Shown here piece by piece: positions 41,660 to 48,483 of a stretch of DNA of 64,000 bases; the stretch's first letter is position 1; each line of letters begins with the position of its first letter. The DNA comes from Candidatus Poribacteria bacterium (GTDB lineage: Bacteria > Poribacteria > WGA-4E > PCPOR2b): NCBI GenBank assembly GCA_003635265.1, contig PYIZ01000030.1, positions 18,012 to 82,011 on the forward strand. The letters run 5' to 3'. A program made the position numbers and the translations under genes. The notes under the pieces were generated by a model. It was given only the letters and a program-made list of their open reading frames with translations. It was not told the DNA's origin and did no database searches.

Positions 41660-41687
41660 GTTACGGCACACGGCGTGTGCCTACTAC
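41660..41687 (-). repeat. 28-bp GTAGTAGGC hairpin element, copy 6 (inverted orientation)
   Basis: The stem is GGCACAC-GCC-GTGTGCC rather than GGCATAC/GTATGCC; both arms changed together, so the pairing is kept. It lies in the expected 5' leader of the PhyH gene. Confidence 0.9.
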
Positions 41688-41727
41688 TTTAGTAAGTACA
41701 CCCCAAAACATTGCAAGGAAAGATGAG

Positions 41728-42477
41728 ATGAAAGAACAGTTGGAATTTTTCAAGGAGAACGGTTACCTCGTCGTACCCAACGCTCTATCCACCGAAGAGG
41801 TTCGATCCATCAACGAAGCAATCGATCGGGATCTCGTCGAAAATTCCGTGATGTGGATGGACCGCGGACAGATGGGGCGGACTCAGAATGTCCATGCCCT
41901 GCTCGCCTGCCCGGAGATGGACGTGACCATGCGTCCGCCGACGCTGCTGCCGCTGATAGGCGCAATCATGGGAAAAGACCTCTGCGCAGAGGAACACTCC
42001 GTGATGCTCCGCGCACCGAACCCTGACGGCGACACCGAATGCCGTTGGCACCGCGATGCGAGCCGTGATGCTAGCGGAGAAGACAACCCTCCGTACTACA
42101 CGCGTTATCTATCCGTCGTCTATTACCTAACGGACGTGGACGACACCACGCACACCTTCAGCGTCTTGCCCGGCACCGCGCAGTCCGCAGAATGGCTCCC
42201 ACTTGAGGCCTACGATCTCAGCGCAGCGCAGCATCTTGTCGGTTCCGCCGGTACAGCGATCCTTTTCAACGCGGCAACCTTCCACGCCGGTAATGTCCGA
42301 CGCACCACCTCCGAACGACGCACCATCCACATCTACTGTGGCAGGACAACAAACCGATACCTAAGTAACCACACGATTTTCCCACGCCGCCTGTGGGCGG
42401 GTAAGGACGAAGCCACACAGCGTTACTACAGCCGCCCCAATCCAATCACACAACTCTTGATAGATCGGTTTGAATAG
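41728..42477 (+). CDS. Phytanoyl-CoA dioxygenase (PhyH)-family protein
   Basis: A 249-residue Fe(II)/2-oxoglutarate dioxygenase. The iron ligands are His108 and Asp110 in 'CRWHRDASR' and His186 in 'NAATFHAGN'; the 2-oxoglutarate Arg is in 'SERRTIHIYCG'. 'FFKENGYLVVPNALSTEEV' is the typical N-terminus. ATG 41728 is chosen with AAGGAAAG upstream; an upstream frame from 41677 reaches into the hairpin repeat. It has its own TTGACT/TATAAT promoter. PhyH-type genes are strongly expanded in Poribacteria, generally with unknown substrates; some make halogenated or hydroxylated natural products. Confidence 0.92.
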   Translation: MKEQLEFFKENGYLVVPNALSTEEVRSINEAIDRDLVENSVMWMDRGQMGRTQNVHALLACPEMDVTMRPPTLLPLIGAIMGKDLCAEEHSVMLRAPNPDGDTECRWHRDASRDASGEDNPPYYTRYLSVVYYLTDVDDTTHTFSVLPGTAQSAEWLPLEAYDLSAAQHLVGSAGTAILFNAATFHAGNVRRTTSERRTIHIYCGRTTNRYLSNHTIFPRRLWAGKDEATQRYYSRPNPITQLLIDRFE

Positions 42478-42514
42478 ATTGAGAAGAACACCTTGTGTTC
42501 GTCCAGAGCTTTAG

Positions 42515-42625
42515 CACGAAAACGGGAAGACCGGAAAACGAGAAAACCAGAATCTCGTCCTCCCGTTTTCTCGCTCTCTCGTTTTCAACTGTCCCTTACG
42601 CATTACGCCTTACGTATTTCTTTTT
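42515..42625. repeat. Inverted TTTTCTCG/CGAGAAAA tracts and ACGCATTACG string
   Basis: CACGAAAACGGGAAG and GGAAAACGAGAAAACC are followed by CTCCCGTTTTCTCGCTCTCTC, i.e. both orientations of the tract forming a large imperfect inverted repeat, then CTTACGCATTACGCC. It fills the gap between the PhyH gene and the next promoter. Confidence 0.75.
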
Positions 42626-42641
42626 ACTTCCCACATTTCTA

Positions 42642-42670
42642 TTGTCCAAGAATGGCATCTGTGCTATTAT
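42642..42670 (+). promoter_or_regulatory. Promoter for the enolase-superfamily gene
   Basis: TTGTCC (42642-42647), 17-bp spacer, TATTAT (42665-42670); start near 42677, 31 bases before ATG 42708. Confidence 0.65.
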
Positions 42671-42707
42671 GGGCGGGTTCACAATTCGCAACGAAAGGAA
42701 GCCTCCC

Positions 42708-43967
42708 ATGAAAATCACCGAGATTGAATCAATCCCCCTGCGAGTTCCCTACGAAGAACGTATTCGCAAACAGTTTTATCACTTTGGACTGGATGAACGG
42801 GTGACGGTTTACAAAGTTCATACGGATAACGGTTTAATTGGGCTTGGAGAAAACCCCGGTCCACCCTTCGAGCAGGAACTCCTCAACGCATACATCGGTA
42901 CAAACCCGTTCGATCATGTCATGGGCGAGGGACGATTCAACCTCGATATGGCGTGCTACGACCTGATGGGCAAACATCTGGGATTGCCGGCATGGAAGCT
43001 GATGGGGCAGCAAACTCGTCAGTGGGTATCGATGGGGTGGTGGATGCCCTCCATGTCGCCCGAAGATAGTGCCGCCGAAGTGCAGGTGGCTGCTGAACGC
43101 GGGTATCGCGGACTCAAATGCAAAGCCAGAGCGTTCTATGACATCGTTGAACAATCACAGGCAATGCAGGAGGTCGCGCCGCCTGACTTTCGCGTAGAAT
43201 TTGACTTTAACGGTGCATTGACCAACGTAGAGAAAGCGCTGCCCATCCTACGAGAGCTGGAGAAGATTCCGATAGTCAAAGGTGTGGAAGAACCGATCTT
43301 CGCGTATGACGTTGAAGGGTGGCGACGGCTGCATCAGGAGATTCGCATCCCATTCTATCTGCACGGCGTCGGTGTCATCCGAGAGGGCGCGTCGCGTCAA
43401 CCTTCAGGACCTTGGATCGGGCTTCGTGCCGGCGATTTCGATGGTGCGTTGTGTAGCCACGAATCGATCAAAAGCGCGTTGGCGTCCAGCTGGGCTTTTG
43501 CCGCAGCAAATACACCAATTCTGTTACAGTACGTGGGCACCGGCATAACCGCAGCGTTCGCCTGCCATCTGGGAGCGGTGATGCCGACAGCAACCCTGCC
43601 GGGCGTTACAGCAAGCCACACCTACGAAGATGACCTGATTGTGGGTGGACACACAGTTCAACGAGGATTCATGAAAGTCCCAGAGGGACCGGGACTGGGT
43701 GTAGAATTGGATGAAGATGCCGTCAGTCGCTATTCTCAAACGCCTGCTCCGGAGTGGCTTCGACATATCTCCGTCGTCACGCTCCCCGGCGGCTTGAAAC
43801 ACTACTACCAAAGCCTACAGCAAGCAGAACGACTGATGAAGCAGGGGGTAGACGAATCCTTCGCGCCCGGCGTCAGGTTGGACGAATGGGAGGACGATGG
43901 GAGCGAAAGGTTTGATAGCCTCTGGCATCGGCTCCGCGAAACTGATTGGCCCATTTGGGAAGTGTAA
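42708..43967 (+). CDS. Mandelate racemase/muconate lactonizing enzyme family protein (enolase superfamily)
   Basis: A 419-residue enolase-superfamily enzyme. The capping domain opens 'MKITEIESIPLRVPYEERI', 'RGLKCKARAF' gives the Lys-x-Lys pair (K137, K139), 'RVEFDFNGAL' the first metal Asp (D166) and 'VKGVEEPIF' the second metal Glu (E195). The expected third acidic ligand in the following strand ('IRIPFYLHGV') is not obvious, so catalysis may differ from the classical acid-sugar dehydratases. AAGGAAG precedes the ATG. It is followed after 129 bp by the metallophosphoesterase gene. The substrate is likely an acid sugar or related carboxylate. Confidence 0.88.
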   Translation: MKITEIESIPLRVPYEERIRKQFYHFGLDERVTVYKVHTDNGLIGLGENPGPPFEQELLNAYIGTNPFDHVMGEGRFNLDMACYDLMGKHLGLPAWKLMGQQTRQWVSMGWWMPSMSPEDSAAEVQVAAERGYRGLKCKARAFYDIVEQSQAMQEVAPPDFRVEFDFNGALTNVEKALPILRELEKIPIVKGVEEPIFAYDVEGWRRLHQEIRIPFYLHGVGVIREGASRQPSGPWIGLRAGDFDGALCSHESIKSALASSWAFAAANTPILLQYVGTGITAAFACHLGAVMPTATLPGVTASHTYEDDLIVGGHTVQRGFMKVPEGPGLGVELDEDAVSRYSQTPAPEWLRHISVVTLPGGLKHYYQSLQQAERLMKQGVDESFAPGVRLDEWEDDGSERFDSLWHRLRETDWPIWEV

Positions 43968-43999
43968 TTGGTTCATCTCAAAAGAAAGTGCAACACGCC

Positions 44000-44032
44000 C
44001 TAAAAACGTGAAACGTAATGCGTGAAACGTGA
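44000..44032. repeat. CGTGAAACGTAATGCGTGAAACG string
   Basis: Inverted form of the ACGCATCACGTTTCACG string, between the enolase-superfamily gene and the phosphoesterase gene. Confidence 0.75.
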
Positions 44033-44096
44033 AAAATGAACTAAATCAGTTTCTGTTGTACAATCGCTTAACATAAGCCAATGAGGATAGACAAAA

Positions 44097-45527
44097 ATGA
44101 AAAGAGTGTTGGGGCAGCTGCTTGCACTTACCCTGCTGATTTTGGGGGTGATTTTGCAATCCGCAGGTGCCGATTCCGATGCAGCTTCCCCAGCGGTTAC
44201 TGCTGGGGAAGGACTGCCGGGCGTCGAATCTATCGCGGATTTAGACCGGTTGGCGGATCTCCACTTCACCATTATGAGTGACAACAAGGGGGATTCCCCT
44301 CTCAGCAGCGTCGAATTTGCCCGAATGACCGAATGGATTAAGGAGGGAAATCCCGCCTTTATGATAGGCTTGGGCGATCACGTCAAACATCGGTGGGAAA
44401 ACACCTTTATCCCATGGCTACAATCCGAACCTTGGTGGCGTGAGCACTTCTATCCCAACGTCGCAGATGGCGAGAACGAATACTACAGCCCGACCCACAG
44501 ACAATCGGACTACGGCGAAGGCGCGCCGATACTCGATCTGGTAGAATTGGAAGCCCACGCAAGCGTCCTCCGTCCAAACAGATCGGAATACTATGCCCAA
44601 ATCTCGGTGCGCGACTACACCGTCCACTTGATTCAGATGCATTTCTCCGACCAGCCGATGGATGCGACGGTGGCATTTCCAGAAAGCAGCCGAACGTGGA
44701 TGATGGAAACCCTCAAAGGGATCGAAAAAGGAGATAAGGACCTGATTATCGTGGCAGCGCATTCGCGGACGGGCGCATGGGACATGGTACTTTCTCCAGA
44801 ACGCCGTCAATTTTTGCTCAACAAGGCGGATCTGGTTCTCTCAGCTACAACCCACAGATTTGAGGCGTGGGTGCCGGAGGGGTTTGCGGAGGGAGATGCT
44901 GTCTGTGTTAACACCGGATCGGTGAATTATCCCGGACCTATGGCAGCCAACGGCTATGTCGAAGTTCACCTCATTGAATCAGTAGGGATTGTGGGACAGT
45001 ACATAGACCTCACGCAGACAGAACGTCGTCTTCAACAGGGACGTTTTGCTTGGATTAAACCCAAAGATGGACCGATGCGCTATCTCAACCTCCGACCAGC
45101 CGCCGCCGATGAGACCAACGAACCACTTGCCAATCTCAGCGAACCATTCGACGCAACGGAAATCGAGCAGGGACTCTCACAACTGATTAAAGCAAAAACG
45201 GGGGTTGACTTCGCTTTGGTAGGTACAAGGCAGGGACTTGACAAGGGACCTGTAACGCGAGAGGCAGCGTGGCAAGTGTTTGGCAAAAACACCAACATTC
45301 GAATCGTCCGCATTCCAATGGCGAAAGTGCTCCCGGTCCTTGGGCTTCTGCAAAAAACCGAGCTTGCCCCACAGGGCAACATCATTCGGGTCGCAGCACC
45401 GCATCCCACAATGACGGGGATTATCACCGTGGCGGGCATCACGCATGAAGCTATCGAACCGCAAGCACTAGAGGATAAAGGTTTACGGCAGGTTGATCTC
45501 CTCATCGAATGGCTTATCTCTCAATGA
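44097..45527 (+). CDS. Exported metallophosphoesterase with 5'-nucleotidase-like C-domain
   Basis: A 476-residue protein with a signal peptide (residues 1-25, 'LLALTLLILGVILQSAGA'). The calcineurin-like motifs appear in order but altered: 'IMSDNKGD' for the first Asp, 'GLGDHVK' for Gly-Asp, 'ADGENEYY' for the Asn-Glu motif, 'VAAHSRTG' for the His and 'ATTHRFEA' for the last His-x-x. Residues 320-476, with 'MRYLNLRPAAADETNE' and 'VVDFALVGTRQG'-like strands, resemble the C-terminal substrate domain of 5'-nucleotidases. It is expected in the periplasm and may hydrolyse nucleotides or phosphoesters. GAGGATAGACAAAA precedes ATG 44097. The next gene begins 34 bp downstream of its stop. Confidence 0.8.
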   Translation: MKRVLGQLLALTLLILGVILQSAGADSDAASPAVTAGEGLPGVESIADLDRLADLHFTIMSDNKGDSPLSSVEFARMTEWIKEGNPAFMIGLGDHVKHRWENTFIPWLQSEPWWREHFYPNVADGENEYYSPTHRQSDYGEGAPILDLVELEAHASVLRPNRSEYYAQISVRDYTVHLIQMHFSDQPMDATVAFPESSRTWMMETLKGIEKGDKDLIIVAAHSRTGAWDMVLSPERRQFLLNKADLVLSATTHRFEAWVPEGFAEGDAVCVNTGSVNYPGPMAANGYVEVHLIESVGIVGQYIDLTQTERRLQQGRFAWIKPKDGPMRYLNLRPAAADETNEPLANLSEPFDATEIEQGLSQLIKAKTGVDFALVGTRQGLDKGPVTREAAWQVFGKNTNIRIVRIPMAKVLPVLGLLQKTELAPQGNIIRVAAPHPTMTGIITVAGITHEAIEPQALEDKGLRQVDLLIEWLISQ

Positions 45528-45561
45528 TCTTCTTGTCCGTATTGAAAAGGAGGATACCCCT

Positions 45562-46314
45562 GTGACGACAGCACCAGAAATCAGCAAAGATAGCGTCATT
45601 ATACTCTACAAAGGTGGCCGGCTGCCCACGTGGCACGATCTGACCCCGGAGGAACAAGATGCGTATCAGCAGGAGCATGTTGATCTGATGCTATCGGTTG
45701 CCCGCGAACATCGGCTGATGCGACTAGAAGGCTTTAAGCTGATGACACCGCAGGGGGCGTGGGAACGTTTCTGGGTTATCGAGTTTCCTACACTGACGGG
45801 TGCAGAGGCGTGGATCGATGCTGAAATGGCACCGCCCTACGGTCGCTACGGCTACTACGAATACTATACCGCGCGGCATTGGGGACGCGAGCATTTTTCC
45901 CGGTGGGTCGCCCGTTCCCCCGAACCGGTCGTGCCAGATGGGACGGATCCGCATCAGGTTCCGGTACTCGACGTGGATAGAGGCAGCGTGGTTGCCCTGC
46001 TTTTTGGACGCTGGCGACCGGAGGCGAGCGAGGCAACACCGGAAGCACGAGGGGACACCGAGCATATTGAGCTAATGCAGTCGGTCGGCCGTGAACACGG
46101 ACTGATGCGCCTCGAAGCGTTCCAACTGATGGGCGCACAAGATGCGTGGCATCGGGCATGGCTAATTGAGTTCCCCACTTTGACCGGAGCGGAGGCGTGG
46201 ATTGACGCTGAAGTACTCCCGCCGCACGGTCGTTATTCTCAGAAGACCTTCTATCTAGCACGCAGGTGGGCACCGCACTATTTCGCAGGCTGGGTACAAT
46301 ACACCCATACCTGA
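45562..46314 (+). CDS. Tandem duplicated alpha/beta-barrel domain protein, unknown
   Basis: A 250-residue protein starting at GTG 45562, directly after AAAGGAGGATACCCC. It consists of two similar halves: residues about 29-120 ('LMLSVAREHRLMRLEGFKLM', 'FPTLTGAEAWIDAEMAPPYG', 'GREHFSRWV') and about 150-245 ('LMQSVGREHGLMRLEAFQLM', 'FPTLTGAEAWIDAEVLPPHG', 'APHYFAGWV'). Each half looks like a ferredoxin-like dimeric alpha/beta-barrel (EthD/NIPSNAP type), so the duplication would give a pseudo-dimer. No function is recognised. It is close behind the phosphoesterase gene and probably co-transcribed. Confidence 0.8.
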   Translation: MTTAPEISKDSVIILYKGGRLPTWHDLTPEEQDAYQQEHVDLMLSVAREHRLMRLEGFKLMTPQGAWERFWVIEFPTLTGAEAWIDAEMAPPYGRYGYYEYYTARHWGREHFSRWVARSPEPVVPDGTDPHQVPVLDVDRGSVVALLFGRWRPEASEATPEARGDTEHIELMQSVGREHGLMRLEAFQLMGAQDAWHRAWLIEFPTLTGAEAWIDAEVLPPHGRYSQKTFYLARRWAPHYFAGWVQYTHT

Positions 46315-46317
46315 CAC

Positions 46318-46345
46318 AAGAAAACGAGAAAACGAGACGAGGAGG
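46318..46345. repeat. GAAAACGAGAAAACGAGACGAGG tract
   Basis: The complement of the TTTTCTCG repeat, followed at 46480-46500 by ACATCACGCATCACGTTTCACG. The 257-bp gap to the SDR gene contains no further gene. Confidence 0.7.
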
Positions 46346-46571
46346 TGTATGAGCGAGGGAACGTCGGGGTGCAGAAAGTGAGAAGGGGCGAAAGTGAGCA
46401 AAAACAAGGTATCCTTTCACATCATTTTTCTTTTTCCACTGTCTCACAGACTCGTGTAGCTCAAATCTTAGAAATACACATCACGCATCACGTTTCACGT
46501 GCGAATCCTTAAACGATGCAAAAAACATACTTGTCAACTATATTGGAAATAAACCTAGGGAGGGAAGTTAT

Positions 46572-47318
46572 ATGGATTTAACTGATAAAGTTGCGATTGT
46601 GACAGGCGCGGGACAGGGGATTGGTCGGGCGATTGCGCTGCGACTGGCGGGTGCCGGTGCAACGGTCGTCGTAGCTGAACTGAACCGTACAGTCGGTGAG
46701 GCAGTCGCAAACGAGATTGAAGCGTTGGGACGCAAATCCCTCGTGGTTGAGGTTGATGTCTCAAAGCTGGATCAGACGCAACGGCTGGCACAGCAAACAT
46801 TGGACACCTTTAACCAGATCGATATTCTGGTGAACAACGCCGGAATAGCGGGAAAAACGGCGACGTTGCCAGATCTGGAGGAATCGGATTGGGATGCGGT
46901 CATAGATGTGAATCTGAAGGGCGTATTCCTCTGTTGCAAAGCGGTGATTGACCACATGATCGAGCGGCAGTACGGCAAGATTGTTAGCGTCGCTTCAATC
47001 GCGGGCAAAGAGGGCAATCCAACGCTCATCCCGTATTCGGCTTCCAAAGCGGGCGTCATCTGCCTGACGAAAGCTCTGGCAAAGGAGGTCACCGAGTACA
47101 GTATCAACGTCAACTGTGTTTCACCAGCGGTTATCCGAACCCCAATTCTGGAACAGGTGTCACAGTCCACCATCGATTATATGGTCAGCAAGATTCCGCT
47201 GGGACGGGTCGGAAAGCCGGAAGAGGTCGCAGCGGTAGTTCATTTCCTAGCGTCGGACGATGCCAGTTTTGTGACCGGGCAGTGTTACGATGTGAGTGGC
47301 GGTAGGGCAACGTATTGA
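46572..47318 (+). CDS. Short-chain dehydrogenase/reductase (FabG-like SDR)
   Basis: A 248-residue classical SDR. 'VTGAGQGIGRAIAL' is the cofactor motif Thr-Gly-x3-Gly-x-Gly (11-18), 'LVNNAGIAG' the Asn-Asn-Ala-Gly motif (88-91), and the catalytic Ser142, Tyr155 and Lys159 are in 'SVASIAGKEG' and 'YSASKAGV'. The Glu at 'VVVAELNRT' after the second strand suggests NAD rather than NADP specificity. AGGGAGGGAAG precedes the ATG. It could be a 3-oxoacyl-ACP reductase or a sugar/alcohol dehydrogenase; the surroundings favour the latter (inference). It is convergent with tonB. Confidence 0.92.
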   Translation: MDLTDKVAIVTGAGQGIGRAIALRLAGAGATVVVAELNRTVGEAVANEIEALGRKSLVVEVDVSKLDQTQRLAQQTLDTFNQIDILVNNAGIAGKTATLPDLEESDWDAVIDVNLKGVFLCCKAVIDHMIERQYGKIVSVASIAGKEGNPTLIPYSASKAGVICLTKALAKEVTEYSINVNCVSPAVIRTPILEQVSQSTIDYMVSKIPLGRVGKPEEVAAVVHFLASDDASFVTGQCYDVSGGRATY

Positions 47319-47370
47319 AACGGAAACCTAACGCAGAAATGGTCAAGCCTCTCAATGGGGTGTGTGCAAA

Positions 47371-48390
47371 CTAGTCCTTCAATGTAAATCGAATTGGGAT
47401 TTTTACCCGCTGAGGTACCGATTCGCCGCCTTTCTTGGCTGGGGTGAAGCGCCACTTTTTCACAGCTTCAATCGCTGCCTCATCAAAGCCGTACCCTTTC
47501 GGTTCCACCACCTTGATGTCCGTTGGCCTTCCGTCCACACCAACCGTACACTCAACGTTAACAAGAGCTTCCCTCTGAGCACGTTTCGCGGCTTCAGGAT
47601 ACTTTGGCTCAACTTTTCTGAGAACGCGAGCGTTCTGATCGACATTAACCTCTACCTCCGCATCAATGGTCCGGTCATCGAGACCTGCATCCCCAATATC
47701 ACCTAATTCAGTATCATCCGGGGCAAACTGTGTGTCGCGGTCAATTTTGGGTCCCAGCGACTCCGTGGGGATTTGTGGACGCTGCTGTTGCGGCTGGATA
47801 TTTCCAATTCCTTTTGGTATCGACACGCCACCGGCAATCGGGGCATCTCCTGCATCAAGCACATCCTCATTCAGTGTGTAAAGTTGTTCCTGCTCCCTTG
47901 GGATCTCTACGGCTGCTAGTGTTCTCTGTGGTGTACGTAGCGCCCGTACCTGTACTGAATCGGGAGGTTTCACGCTTTTTATAACGCGAATCTTTGTCCT
48001 CCGGGGTTCCCGAGTAGGCTCGACGAAATCCAGAGAAACAGGCTCCTCTTCAGGTATATACTCTTGAATAGCGTATATAGTAAGCAAAAATCCCGCAAAG
48101 ACATGGAAGCCGAGTGACACGGGCCAAGCAAAGTGCTGGGTGACAAAAAGCTTCTTCTGTTTTGCCGTACCGATCGCTTCCGTGGAAACAATCGCGTTCT
48201 TCTCCTCTTGATTGAGTGAAACATGCTTCAACTGGACAGCCGCCGGCAAGCCCATCTTCAACCGCTTTTCGCGATACCTAGCTTTCCTGCGCCGATCCTG
48301 TTTAGCGTCCAAGTATTTAGAAACTGCGCTGTTTCGGCTATTCATAGCTGTTTTCGCAGACGGGGACGGAAGGTCAGGTACGACAGGCAC
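47371..48390 (-). CDS. tonB: TonB-family energy-transducing protein
   Basis: A 339-residue protein with a cytoplasmic N-terminal extension of about 85 basic residues, one membrane segment ('PVSLGFHVFAGFLLTIYAI', about 88-106), a Pro-rich periplasmic spacer ('RRTKIRVIKSVKPPDSV', 'QPQQQRPQIPTESLGPK'), and the C-terminal TonB domain ('RKVEPKYPEAAKRAQREALVNVECTV', 'AAIEAVKKWRFTPAKKGG', 'QRVKIPIRFTL'). It couples the inner-membrane proton motive force (with ExbBD, not in the window) to receptors such as the one at 29491-31788. The start could be GTG 48390, after GGAAGTAG, or ATG 48345. The N-terminal extension is longer than in the E. coli protein. Confidence 0.9.
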   Translation of the reverse strand: MPVVPDLPSPSAKTAMNSRNSAVSKYLDAKQDRRRKARYREKRLKMGLPAAVQLKHVSLNQEEKNAIVSTEAIGTAKQKKLFVTQHFAWPVSLGFHVFAGFLLTIYAIQEYIPEEEPVSLDFVEPTREPRRTKIRVIKSVKPPDSVQVRALRTPQRTLAAVEIPREQEQLYTLNEDVLDAGDAPIAGGVSIPKGIGNIQPQQQRPQIPTESLGPKIDRDTQFAPDDTELGDIGDAGLDDRTIDAEVEVNVDQNARVLRKVEPKYPEAAKRAQREALVNVECTVGVDGRPTDIKVVEPKGYGFDEAAIEAVKKWRFTPAKKGGESVPQRVKIPIRFTLKD

Positions 48391-48483
48391 CTACTTCCGT
48401 TCATCTCTGCCATCCTTCCTTTCTTTTTCGCTGTTGGTGAAAAAAAAACAGGGAAAATAGATTTCTTCACAGTCATTGAGAAC

